A stretch of 64,000 nucleotides of DNA from Macrothele yani (taxonomy: Eukaryota; Arthropoda; Arachnida; Araneae; Macrothelidae): the NCBI GenBank assembly GCA_039090855.1, contig CM077024.1, positions 63,635,594 to 63,699,593 of the forward strand, written 5' to 3'. Each line of letters starts with the position of its first letter. The first letter of the stretch is position 1. Below the pieces are notes generated by a model. That model did not search any database, was not told the origin of the DNA, and saw only the letters and a list, made by a program, of their open reading frames with translations. Positions 46,426 to 56,305 of the stretch are shown here, one piece after another. Made by a program: the position numbers and the translations under genes.

Positions 46426-47132
46426 AGAGCAATTCCATGTCACATCAAATCACCTTCTTGACCTCACCATTTCTGATTTTGATGAAATTTGGTATGAAGC
46501 ACACATATGACAAGGTAAGTAATTCTGCCAATTTTCAGATTTTTATTTTGAAAATTGTCCAAGATACACACATAATAAAAATCGAAATTTTCGTAAAAAA
46601 TGACAAACTCGCGCACTTGTAAATGGCTGTAAATTTTTTCCTAATTGTAGTAGAGTGACAATTCAAACACAGTTGCAAAGCTAAAGGATTGAGCTTTCTA
46701 TAGATATCATACATGACTTTCTTACAACAGATTAAAGTTTCAAGGTCATCCACCGTGACCTTTGACCTTGAATATATCAAAACATACCATCTTAAAAAAT
46801 TACGAAAAAAATATATTTTATTGCTACAACATTCTTCTACCCATGTGCCAGATATTAGGCTAGCACCACTATGGCAAGGCAGTGTAGGATTAATAGGAGT
46901 GTCATGCTGCACCCTTCTGTATGTAAGGCACAGAGACATACCATGCAATAAATATTTCTTACGTTGAGGATTTGTTTTTATTATACATGAAATGTGTATA
47001 TATTATAACAGATCAACAGATTTATCAGAAATATGCTATGTGACAGCAATTTTACTTGATAGACACAATTTTCAGCAGTAAATAATGTCAACAAATCTTT
47101 GAGATCAGAGATTGAAACTCCACCCATTTTAG

Positions 47133-47190
47133 CCAATGGCAGGGCTTCTTCTGAGCCAATGACAGGGTTTCTTATTAAAGCCAATGAGAA
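47133..47190 (+). promoter_or_regulatory. CCAAT-box cluster, left arm
   Basis: AGCCAATGG, AGCCAATGA and AGCCAATGA occur about 22-26 bp apart, around 50 bp upstream of the probable 5' UTR exon. CCAAT boxes spaced this way are classical NF-Y sites. The promoter role is inferred. Confidence 0.5.
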
Positions 47191-47240
47191 ATCTTACTGG
47201 TACACCATTTTACATTTGCTGTTATTTCAATTCTGAGCTT

Positions 47241-47376
47241 GTGAGTGTGTGGTTATCAATTTATCTGTAACATTGTTAACTGTTTAATTGTTATTTTATT
47301 TTATCTTTATTGTTATCTTTATTTAATCAATTTCTTTTTATCAAACTATATTTATTTATCATTTTTTTTTTTGCAG
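47241..47376 (+). other. Probable 5' UTR intron of the element B gene (left arm)
   Basis: Donor GTGAGTGT at 47241 and acceptor TTTTTTTTTTTTGCAG ending at 47376, 20 bases before the ATG at 47397. A 136-bp intron in the 5' leader is typical of a eukaryotic transposon gene. The mirror copy is in the right arm. Confidence 0.6.
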
Positions 47377-47396
47377 GTGCAGTTTCATTAACCAAA

Positions 47397-48095
47397 ATGG
47401 ACTTTAAAAGTCAAATTTTTTGTTGCAATCCTCTGGGTAAAAGTGGACACACAAGGTTTAGAAAGAATCTGAGAAAAGTACAGCCTTGGATGGTTCAGAA
47501 ATGTCCAAATATAACATTAGAACAGAAAATATGTAGTTCATGCAGAAAATCTATCTCTGAAATGCCAGGTCCTTCATGTATAATTGAAACAGATGCAGAG
47601 GCAGAACAACCTCGGTTAAGTGAAGATAATTCAGAAGGAGTGGTGAAGAGTGAGATATGGACTGACAGAGACAAAACTTTGGATAGTCTGAATGATACGT
47701 TACTTTCTCTAGGCAAATCTCCTGTGAAAAAAAAAGATTAGGTGTTGGGACAGTACAGCAAGAAGAAATATCAGAAAATTGGTGAAGTGATAAAAGACTA
47801 CATAGGTGTTCCAGAATGTGATAATCCTGTGACAGTGTCTGATGAATCGGTCATGATTTCACAGTTGAAAGAAAAATTTCAAGAAACAGACTCTAGCAGT
47901 GTTAAAGTCCAAATACTAACAATATTACCTAGAACCTGGAGTATTCGTAAAATTCAGGAAGAATTTGGTGTAACATATTACATGGCACAAAAGTCTAAAA
48001 ATCTTGTGGAAGAGCAGGGTATTTTAGCGACTTTCGTGCCATGTAATATTTTACACCAAATTCTTCCTAAATTTTACGAATACTCCAGGTTCTAG
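47397..48095 (+). pseudogene. Element B protein, N-terminal part (left arm), frameshifted
   Basis: Starts MDFKSQIFCCNPLGKSGHTR. It has a CCNPLG and CSSCRKS cysteine pattern (possible zinc binding), an acidic middle, and a one-base change in an A-run (PVKKK then stop at 47741). The other frame continues with GQYSKKKYQKIGEVIKDYIG, ILTILPRTWSIRKIQEEFGV and KSKNLVEEQGIL. It then runs through the palindrome centre into reversed sequence and stops. It aligns with the N-terminal third of the element A protein. No catalytic region is present. Confidence 0.8.
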
Positions 48096-48627
48096 GTAAT
48101 ATTGTTAGTATTTGGACTTTAACACTGCTAGAGTCCGTTTCTTGAAATTTTTCTTTCAACTGTGAAATCATGACCGATTCATCAGACACTGTCACAGGAT
48201 TATCACATTCTGGAACACCTATGTAGTCTTTTATCACTTCACCAATTTTCTGATATTTCTTCTTGCTGTACTGTCCAACACCTAATCTTTTTTTTTTCAC
48301 AGGAGATTTGCCTAGAGAAAGCAACGTATCATTCCGACTATCCAAAGTTGTGTCTCTGTCAGTCCATATCTCACTCTTCACCACTCCTTCTGAATTATCT
48401 TCACTTAACCGAGGTTGTTCTGCCTCTGCATCTGTTTCAATTATACATGAAGGACCTGGCATTTCAGAGATAGATTTTCTGCATGAACTACATATTTTCT
48501 GTTCTAATGTTATATTTGGACATTTCTGAACCATCCAAGGCTGTACTTTTCTCAGATTCTTTCTAAACCTTGTGTGTCCACTTTTACCCAGAGGATTGCA
48601 ACAAAAAATTTGACTTTTAAAGTCCAT
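48067..48627 (-). pseudogene. Element B protein, N-terminal part (right arm), open but truncated
   Basis: The mirror copy, starting at the same MDFKSQ (ATG at 48627). The A-run frameshift of the left arm is absent, so about 187 codons are open, ending at the palindrome centre. The two arms differ in this reading frame, so at least one change came after the duplication. Confidence 0.8.
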
Positions 48628-48837
48628 TTTGGTTAATGAAACTGCACCTGCAAAAAAAAAAATGATAAATAAATATAGTTTGATAAAAAGAAATTGATTA
48701 AATAAAGATAACAATAAAGATAAAATAAAATAACAATTAAACAGTTAACAATGTTACAGATAAATTGATAACCACACACTCACAAGCTCAGAATTGAAAT
48801 AACAGCAAATGTAAAATGGTGTACCAGTAAGATTTCT

Positions 48838-48955
48838 CATTGGCTGTAATAAGAAGCCTTGCCATTGGCTTTAATAAGAAACCCTGTCATTGGCTCTAAT
48901 AAGAAGCGTTGTCATTGGCTAAGAAGAAGCCCTGCCATTGGCTAAAAATGGGTGG
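48838..48955 (-). promoter_or_regulatory. Expanded CCAAT array, right arm
   Basis: Five ATTGGCT sites (near 48839, 48864, 48889, 48915, 48937) in a repeat of about 25 bp with AATAAGAA(G/A)C spacers. Compared with three in the left arm, this is a local tandem expansion of a promoter-like block. Confidence 0.6.
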
Positions 48956-49644
48956 AGTTTCAATCTCTGATCTCAAAGATTTGTTGACATTATTTACTGC
49001 TGAAAATTGTGTCTATCAAGTAAAATTGCTGTCACATAGCATATTTCTGATAAATCTGTTATAATATATACACATTTCATGTATAATAAACACAAATCCT
49101 CAATGTAAGAAATATTTATTGCATGGTATGTCTCTGTGCCTTACATACAGAAGGGTGCAGCATAACACTCCTATTAATCCTACACTGCCTTGCCATAGCG
49201 GTGCCAGCCTAATATCTGGCACATGGGTAGAATGTTGTAGCAATAAAATATATTTTTTTCGTAATTTTTTAAGATGGCATGTTTTGAGATATTCAAGGTC
49301 ATAGGTCACAGTGGATGACCTTGAAACTTTAATCTGTTGTAAGAAGGTCATGCATGATATCTATAGAAAGCTCAATCCTTTAGCTTTGCAACTGTGTTTG
49401 AATTGTCACTCTACTACAATTAGGAAAAAATTTACAGCCATTTACAAGTGCGCGAGTTTGTCATTTTTACGAAAATTTCGATTTTTATTATGTGTGTATC
49501 TTAGACAATTTTCAAAATAAAAATCTGAAAATTGGCAGAATTACTTACCTTGTCATATGTGTGCTTCATACCAAATTTCATCAAAATCAGAAATGGTGAG
49601 GTCAAAAACTTATTTTTTTTTATTGATCTGACGTGGAATGTCCC

Positions 49645-50175
49645 CAAAGCATTCCGACATGCCAAATCCAAAAGATGTCTAGAGTCCTGTAGTGCTTTGT
49701 CGTATTCTTGTTGTAGGGTAACAGACAAGTGCTTGATCTTGCTTATCAACCAACAACTTCTATTTTGAAATTGTAACTGAGAACAACAGATGTTTCATGG
49801 ATGCTTTGTTTGCTTTTGCCACTTTTGTCTCTGTTCCACAAACTGATGTCACCAGAGAAACATACTTTTTGTCTTTCCACGTAAGTACAGTCCCCTTCCC
49901 ACACAGAAATGTATCAGGCAAATTTTTCATATTAGGACACGCAGTTCCAAAAATATCTGTCTGCCTTTGCACTAAGAAATCTCCTACTTTAGGAGATATG
50001 TAATAATTGTCCAAACAACACAATATCAACTCTGTAAGAAAGCACCACATGACAGAATGTCGTCGTTGCCAACCTATATGTACTGTACTTTTGGTCAAAC
50101 TCAGTCTCTTTACCTGTGTACATAACTGAATTACATACATAACCAAACTCTGCCTCAGCTACAATAAAAAAAAAT
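49645..50175 (-). pseudogene. PiggyBac transposase, catalytic-domain part
   Basis: Minus-strand reading includes AEAEFGYVIQLCTQVKRLSL, LCCLDNYYISPKVGDFLVQR with a piggyBac core Asp, QTDIFGTACPNMKNLPDTF, and YVSLVTSVCGTETKVAKANK. After frameshifts it continues to YDKALQDSRHLLDLACRNAL. It begins after TTTTTTTTATTGTAG, which looks like a splice acceptor. The N-terminal half is absent here. Element B interrupts it just after RNAL. Confidence 0.85.
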
Positions 50176-50718
50176 TAACGTCAAAACTAGCCCTTTTTAG
50201 AAGCAAAAACTGGATCTACGAAAGCCTGTCCTTGAAATGCATCAAAGTTTCACCCATAATCAAATCACGCTCTAGAGAGTAGACACTAAAAAAGTTTCAT
50301 TAGGCTGGTAAACACAGGCATAATTCCAGTTGCGGATGTGTTGATTTGTCCAGTTGCGGATGTGTTGATTTTTTAAATGAGAACATTTAAAAAATGCAGA
50401 TATTTCATTATCTGTTCAAAACGGTTCCTGGTCATAACTTCACGAAAGAATGGCTTTTGAATAATCCTACTTGATGACCAGTATTGCCATTGCTTTGGCT
50501 TGACAGTCATTAACCTTGAAGTATTAGTAGACCCAAGAAAGTATATATTCCTTCACAGTTGGTTGGGCTGCATCCTGCTCTGGAAGTGCTTGCAACAGTG
50601 CCAGAGATAATAACTTTAGAAGCATACCAATCTGTTTCAGTAACAATCTCTTCCACATTACTTCCCCTGAAAAAAAAAAAAAAAAAAAAAAAAAAAGCCG
50701 GAAAACTTCTGAAGAATC
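50176..50718. other. Spacer with a 25-bp duplication
   Basis: CCAGTTGCGGATGTGTTGAT occurs twice in a row at about 50328-50374. A long A-run lies at 50670-50695. No gene recognised. Confidence 0.5.
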
Positions 50719-51304
50719 AGATATACACTGATGAGCCATTACATTAAAACCACCTACCTAATAAGCTGTAGACCCCCTTCAGCCGACAAAACAGTGGCCA
50801 CTCGGGGTGGGGGTGGGGGGACCGATTAGACGAGGTGGCGATATACATTTTAGGGAGGCGGGGATTTAGCGCGAACCCACTTTTCCAAGTCGAACCACAA
50901 ATATTTGATTGAGTTCATGTCAGGTGAATTTGGAGGCCAGGCAGGGCATTAACAGAAAGTCACCATAATTCTTCGAACCACTCCTTGAACATTTTCTGGC
51001 ATGGCAGCATTATCTTGTTGGTAATGGCCATCACCAGCAAGGAACACAGCTGCCATGAATGGGTGAACTTGGTCTGCAACGATGTTCAGATACCCGACAG
51101 CTGTCAGGGATTGTGCTATTGGGATAATGGGGCCTAAAGTGTCCCAAGAAAACATCGCCCACAGCATAACATCGCCGCTGTCAGCCTTTTCCCAGTGCAT
51201 CCAGGTGCCATAGCCTCTGTTGGTAATCGGCGTATCCGAGCTTGGCCGCCTATGTGATGCTCCAGGAATCTTGATTCATCAGAGCAGGCCACTTTCTTCC
51301 AATC
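50719..51304 (-). mobile_element. Tc1-like transposon, truncated by the Copia insertion
   Basis: The left end TACACTGATGAGCCATTACA is a typical inverted-repeat tip of a widespread Tc1-like family. The other half is missing. The copy stops at the Copia LTR (51305) and does not resume past the damaged opposite LTR. Confidence 0.85.
50900..51304 (-). pseudogene. Tc1-like transposase, C-terminal part
   Basis: Minus-strand pieces: VACSDESRFLEHHIG (first catalytic Asp), HWEKADSGDVMLWAMFSWDT, LGPIIPIAQSLTAVGYLNIV with ADQVHPFMAAVF, YQQDNAAMPENV (second Asp in QDNA), and a degraded PPNSPDxNxI segment near 50905-50945 where the catalytic Glu region is mutated. Frameshifts and a stop make it inactive. 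Confidence 0.85.
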
Positions 51305-51565
51305 TGTTGTAATGTTCAAGATAAAAAAAACAATAGTTTAATCATCCTACCTTGAAGATGTGAAGAAAAGAGGAAAGGCACTATAAAATGTTAACCTCAT
51401 TTTTTATTCCTTGAAGTATTGAAGTCTTGTACATGCATCACTTGGCATGTTAACAAACTTAATGTGGTAAACACATCATATATCAAAGCTCACTGTGATT
51501 ATCATAAGACACACAATATAACCACCATACACAGAGCCTCAGTTACTATTAGAATCAGAGTCACA
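51305..51565 (-). repeat. Copia 3' LTR (complete, 261 bp)
   Basis: In element orientation it starts TGTGACTCTG and ends CATTACAACA (TG...CA). It is preceded by the purine-rich GGTCAGAGGGAG (reverse complement of 51566-51577), a good polypurine tract for plus-strand priming. Confidence 0.75.
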
Positions 51566-51837
51566 CTCCCTCTGACCTGTTGTCTACTCAGCTGCACAGT
51601 CTAAAATACACTGTCTTAGCGTTGCCATATACATTTTACATATGTGTACATCACTCTTACAGTTATGGTTAGTGCACTGATGATTGTGTGTTGGCATCAA
51701 GTAATCTAGTCAATAGTAATCTTTGTGAAGGCAAGAACTGGTATGACATTACTTCAGGAAGGCAACTGGTCTGACATGTAACCAACATCAAAATACAAAT
51801 ATATACATAATATAATATAGAAAATGCACACAACTAT

Positions 51838-52003
51838 TTACATAAATGCCTTTTTGGGCATTTCTGACATATTACATGTAAGTTGATTATGTACACTATG
51901 CACTAAATTCTTTGTAAAAATATCAGCAATATTACTTTTACTGTGCATGGCCTTGATATCAAACACTTTATTTCTATACATTTCTCTAACTATATGTTCA
52001 TAC
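51838..52003 (-). pseudogene. Copia RNase H, C-terminal tail
   Basis: YEHIVREMYRNKVFDIKAMH then SKSNIADIFTKNLVHSVHN corresponds to the end of Copia RNase H (the ADI-TK-L motif). The catalytic part upstream is replaced by the inserted block. Confidence 0.8.
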
Positions 52004-52089
52004 CTGCCAACATTGGGTAGAGCCTTTTCAGTAGTAATTAGTATTATTGCGCGGCATACATACTTTTTTATGGAACAATTCATCTCTTT

Positions 52090-52416
52090 GTGAAAAAGAA
52101 AAACTCACCACAACAAAACATTACAACAAACAAGGACTCTAATGAAACAAACTTAACTCATGTGAAACGCAAAGTTGATTCTCCTGCTGGCAAGGGCACG
52201 ATAGGTAACATTGCGAGATTTAACTTCAAAACTTCCACCAATAAAAAATCAGATGCGTTACGAATTCCACAACATTTGACAGATGGGAAATCCAAACAAG
52301 TGAATGTGCAGCGTGCGAACCTTCACTCACCACATGAACATACTGCCTCTAAAATTGCTGTTTATGACAAGATAAACCAAAGAAGGAAAAAAAGGCTGGA
52401 TGCTTTAACTGGGTGA
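52090..52416 (+). other. Open frame of unknown nature, 108 codons
   Basis: Lys/Asn/Thr-rich: MKKKNSPQQNITTNKDSNET, ending INQRRKKRLDALTG. The last residues parallel KKKLNFLTGWK at 16946-16982 in the related element. It lies antisense to the hAT 3' region. It may be chance, or the start of a second gene of the element. Confidence 0.3.
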
Positions 52417-52420
52417 AAAA

Positions 52421-52684
52421 TCAAAACACACAGCAAGACTGCGGACCACTGTTAGTTTGTTTTTTATTGACTCTGCAGCTGGGCAGCATCCATTGCTTAT
52501 TTTTTTCTGCTGATATCTTTCTCTCCCTATTTCTTTTTTGTTGATTTTCTTTCTTTTCTTTTTTTTTATTCATTTTGATAATTTCTTCTAGCTTGCTGAA
52601 AAAACTTTCAGCCTGAGGACCATGAGCGCACGACATCAAAGCTTCAACTATTTTAGATAAATGGTGTAACTTTGAGGATAACAC
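52421..52684 (-). pseudogene. hAT transposase C-terminal remnant
   Basis: KIVEALMSCAHGPQAESFFS then KLEEIIKMN corresponds to KIVKALISCFHSPQVESSFS in the 16-21 kb element, the dimerisation motif. The rest of the transposase is deleted. Confidence 0.75.
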
Positions 52685-53289
52685 TTTTGAACACTATGCA
52701 TCAATTTTTACAAATTTTCCAACTTTGTCACTTCAGTTTACCGGAATTTACCCCTCCCCCTTATCAAGCTAAAATGCAAAAACTTATGGGATGAGGGAAT
52801 TTCAACAATCAATGCAGAAGAGCGGAAACATCGTGCGAGGGGGTGAGGGGATTACGACAAAAATCTTTGCTTCGTACGACTTCCAGTTCTGGAAAATTTC
52901 CATATAATTTCAAGCTGAAATACAAATATTTATGCAGTAAAATGTTATTCAGCAATAATACTAGACGCATCATTGAGAGAAAAAAGAAATAACGATTACA
53001 GAAAAAAATCTGAATTCCGTCGACCTTCCGTTTTCGAAAGTTTCGTAAAGATGGAATTCGTTCTCTGACACGAAATCCTCCTCCCGCCCCCATTCTTCTC
53101 TTCACTTGTGTATCGATCTCGTAAATGACCAAAATAATAACGAAAGGACGGAATTCCTAGAATTCGCGGAAGAATCTCATGCCTGAAGATTACGGGGAAA
53201 TTTCGCTGCGTTCTAAGTTCCATTTTCGCAAATTGTTGCCTGCAGTTTCAAGCTGAAATACAGACATTTATGCAATTAAATTTGTCAAG

Positions 53290-54330
53290 GGATATTGACG
53301 AAAATAAGATATACGCCCCCCTGGCGGGGAAAACTATGAACTATTTTAAGCAGGAGGTGTTCTCAAAACGTTTTCCAAGGTGTGCTGTATTTGGTCTATG
53401 AAATAATTTTTTTAGTAGACTTTTTCAGAAGCTCAAATTTTGTTGCAAATACACTAGAAGCAGAAATAAACACTTACGCCCCCTGGTGGCCAAACCATAC
53501 TTTATCAAAATTTAGAAATTATGTGCAAAACATTTTTTACCAGGAGCAGTATTAAACGCAGAAAGAATTTTTTAAGTCGGAGTTTTGGAAGTGGTGATAT
53601 CTAGGAAACTCAAGTCACGTTTGCACCCCCTAGTGGAAAATCTATGTATTACTTGAAAAACTTGAAACTATATGAGAAACATTTCACACTAGAAACGCTC
53701 TCCAACAAAGAAAGAATTATTCAAATCGTACTCTTGGAAGCAAAGATATCAACAAAAATAAGATATACTTTTATGCCCTTTGGTGGGAAAACTATGCACT
53801 ATTTTAATTAAGCAGGTGTTCTTAAAACGTTTTCTGAAGTGAGCGGTATTGGTGGTCTACGAAAGTATTTTTTCAGTCTACTTTTTCAGGAGCAGAAATA
53901 AACGCTTACGGGCCCTGGTGGCCAAACCATACTTTACCAAAATTTTGAAATTACATGAAAAACATTTTTCATTAGGAGCAGCATTCGACACAGAATTTTT
54001 TTTTCTCAAATCGGAGTTTTAGGAGCAGAGATATTGGGGGAAACACAAGTTACCTTTACGCCCCTACTTGAAAAAGAAATTGCGTCTAAAACAGTCTTCG
54101 TTATAAATGGCATTGAAAGGAAAAATAATTTTTTCAATCTGATATTTAGAAGCAAATATATGCAATAACATGCATTTTAAATTCGATATCATCTGCATTT
54201 ATGCCCTCTAGTGGCGAAGTTGCACATCCGAAAAACTCTGAATGCCAGAATCATCATTCTCACATTTTAAGCTTCCCAATGCAAAAAGAATTTTTCAAAT
54301 CGGACTAATAGTTGCAGAGATATGGTGTCC
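53290..54330. repeat. Satellite-type tandem repeat with about 450-bp higher-order period
   Basis: Monomers of about 150 bp share a GCCCC(C/T)(T/A)(G/A)GTGG core, a TTTTTCAAATCGGA-like block and GAAGCAAAGATAT-like joints. AAAATAAGATATAC recurs at 53301 and 53753 (about 450 bp apart), and the AGCAGAAATAAAC joint at 53459 and 53892, indicating a three-monomer higher-order unit. Segments of the same family occur at 9165-9369, 10589-10721 and 12267-12430. Confidence 0.85.
53313..54214 (-). promoter_or_regulatory. Series of CTCF-like motif cores in the satellite
   Basis: Minus-strand cores: CCGCCAGGGGGGCGT (53313), GGCCACCAGGGGGCGT (53475), CCACTAGGGGGTGC (53623), CCCACCAAAGGGCA (53773), GGCCACCAGGGCCCG (53909) and CGCCACTAGAGGGCAT (54200). 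These resemble the vertebrate CTCF consensus CCA(C/G)(C/T)AG(A/G)(G/T)GGC. Whether CTCF of this organism binds them is unknown. Confidence 0.45.
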
Positions 54331-55125
54331 ACGGACGGACAAACCGTTTAGTAGGCACAATCTTTTTTACAAAAGGCGTGCTAATTATTAGCCAACTACT
54401 TCCTAGATTGTGGTAAATTCCCGAGATCCCGGAGATTGCAGTCACAGCATACAAACATGTAGCAGCGTTTATTATGACTTGGAGCGATTTACAATGTCGG
54501 AATCGTTCTGATCAAAACAAACCTGTTCGAAGATCATTTCTTCTGGCAGATAGCAGTACATGCGAATTCAGCGCTTTATGGCATAAGCGACATGCGGCGG
54601 CTCGATAAGAACCTGTTTAAACATCGTGTTTGCTTCGTAATGGATTCCCATCACTCGTGAAAAAGCTCCGAAGTCCGATGCCCACGAAGCCATCTTGTGG
54701 TTTCATCAACATTGTACTTCACGATACACCACATCGTGATAGACGGCACATCGTAGTACCGTTAGCTAAAAATCGGAGCCTCGATGTAAAACAAACCGGT
54801 TTTTCGCAATATACCGGTGCATCGTCCAGCCCGAATGACATGCGACACATTTTTTTGGCTAAGCAAACAAGCAAGTTATTGGTTACTTTCGACAAAAAGA
54901 CCTTACCGTCAGCCCACAATTGTGAGAACCGCGGTTGGCAAAGTGCCAAGCGGAGTCAATGAACGCTGAAGGGGAGAACAGTATCACGGTGTGTTCTGTA
55001 AGAACTTGTCTGAAGGAAGAAAATGACGTCATCGTCATTGGCAAGGACCTCTCCTTTTTAGCTCAAAGCTGAAATGTGATTTTTACAGAGTAAGGCAGGG
55101 GGGGGATTGACGGTGACATACGACG

Positions 55126-55960
55126 TTAAGTCTGTGACCTTTCCTTGACTTCCGTGACCTGGTAGACACCCTGAGCTAGGAACATCAAACATCCTATCAG
55201 CTCCCGAAAGGATAATTGTTTCATGTTCTGCTTTTCTTGTTCTGTTTGTGGACATTCAACTCTGGAAATCATTTGACCTTGATTCAAAAGTAACTTGGTT
55301 CTCGTTGAAATCACTATCTGAAAACGTTTTACGAGTTTCTTTATGTATTCCTGTTGATGCATATAAATGTTATTCCCACTTTGTTCAAACTCTATAGCAA
55401 GAAAGTTTTTCACGGGACCTAGGTCATGTAATGTAAACTTGGAAGCAATGTTTTTTATTACCTCTTTTAGGGTCTTTTGATCATTTGAAAAAATTGGCTA
55501 TATCATCTACATATACCAGGATTATAGCCCTTTAATCATAGGAGAATACACAATTACAATACTTGAATTTGTAAAAATTCAGGGATTATAAGTACTGTCT
55601 AGCTCATTGTACCATTCATGTCCACTTTGATGTAGACCATATATTGCTCTTTTAAGCAATAAAACAGTCCTTTTGAGCTGGATCCACAAAACCTTTCGGC
55701 TGTTTCATGTAGACTTTTTCCTTTATTGGGATACACAAATAAGCACATTCTATGTCCAAATGTTTGTGACACCACCCACGAAGTATGACAAACAAATAAA
55801 GAACAGTCTTACCAACATGAAATTAATTACTGAAGAATATGTGTCATGGTAATCTTGTCCCTTTATTTGGTTACAACCTTGTGCGACGAGTCTAGCTTTG
55901 AATCTCTGAAAGACACCTGTGGAATTATTTTTGGTTTATAAACCCAACGACAACCAATAG
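55126..55960 (-). pseudogene. Copia reverse transcriptase, broken
   Basis: RFKARLVAQGCNQIKGQDY (about 55900) opens the RT. A Y-x-DD-type motif lies near 55505. KNFLAIEFEQSGNNIYMHQQ then EYIKKLVKRFQ and FRELIGCLMFLAQG close the recognisable part. The sequence then leaves Copia at about 55155. Several stops are present. Confidence 0.85.
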
Positions 55961-56305
55961 TGGGATGAGATTTGAAGGAGATGGGACATGTTCCCATACA
56001 TCTCTTTCTTTGAGTATTCCTATTTCATGCTCCATTGCTTCTTGTCATGTCTTTCTCAGGACTTTCCAGTGCCTCCTTATAGCTTTGTGGAAGTTCTATG
56101 CACATAGCTACATGTGCTTGCTCAGGTATGTCTCATTCTGGACTGGAACATTGTGTGTTGAAAAATTAAATTCTTCTTCATGATAAGGAATGCCTTTTGT
56201 GAGACAATATCTTTGCACTTCCTTTTTACTTCTGAATCGTATATTAGGTTCAGGATAGTAATATATATCTTTTCGACCTGCTGTCTTCCCTGACTGATGA
56301 GTTAA

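Larger units (their letters stand above)
46426..47995 (+). repeat. Element B left arm
   Basis: Inverted copy of 48029-49644. Differences are few: point changes, an A-run length change near 47730, and a shorter CCAAT block (three sites here, five in the right arm). Confidence 0.9.
46426..49644. mobile_element. Element B: 3.2-kb palindromic relative of element A
   Basis: Flanked by CAAA on both sides (46422-46425, 49645-49648). Left arm 46426-47995 and right arm 48029-49644 are near-identical inverted copies, separated by a 33-bp spacer. Each arm holds a terminal region, a CCAAT-rich promoter-like block, a small intron and the first ~200 codons of the element A type protein. The other half of the gene is missing. 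The tips (TTCCATGTCACATCAAATCA) and the TGATTTTGATGAAATTTGGT block resemble element A. Confidence 0.9.
48029..49644 (-). repeat. Element B right arm
   Basis: Partner of the left arm and slightly longer because of the expanded CCAAT repeat at 48838-48955. Confidence 0.9.
52003..55155. mobile_element. 3.1-kb block inside Copia: deleted hAT derivative plus satellite
   Basis: The left edge reads CATACCTGCCAACATT, a variant of the CATACTTGCCAACTTT tip of the 16-21 kb hAT element. Inside are a hAT C-terminal coding remnant (52421-52684), hAT non-coding modules (52740-53280), the satellite (53290-54330) and a GC-richer segment with a CRE-like GACGTCATCG (55024). The matching right tip is not found. 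About 170 codons of Copia are missing across the block, so it involves a deletion as well as an insertion. Confidence 0.6.

Noticed and set aside
51209..51224. CCATAGCCTCTGTTG found both in the Tc1 remnant and at the Copia primer-binding site (58738)
   Set aside because: In the Tc1 element it is ordinary coding sequence and at Copia it is the primer site plus LTR edge. I see no mechanism linking them and treat it as coincidence.
55150..55160. CACCCTG as the right tip of a hAT element inserted in Copia
   Set aside because: The same bases encode the conserved Copia residues LAQG, and no matching left tip with an 8-bp duplication is found.
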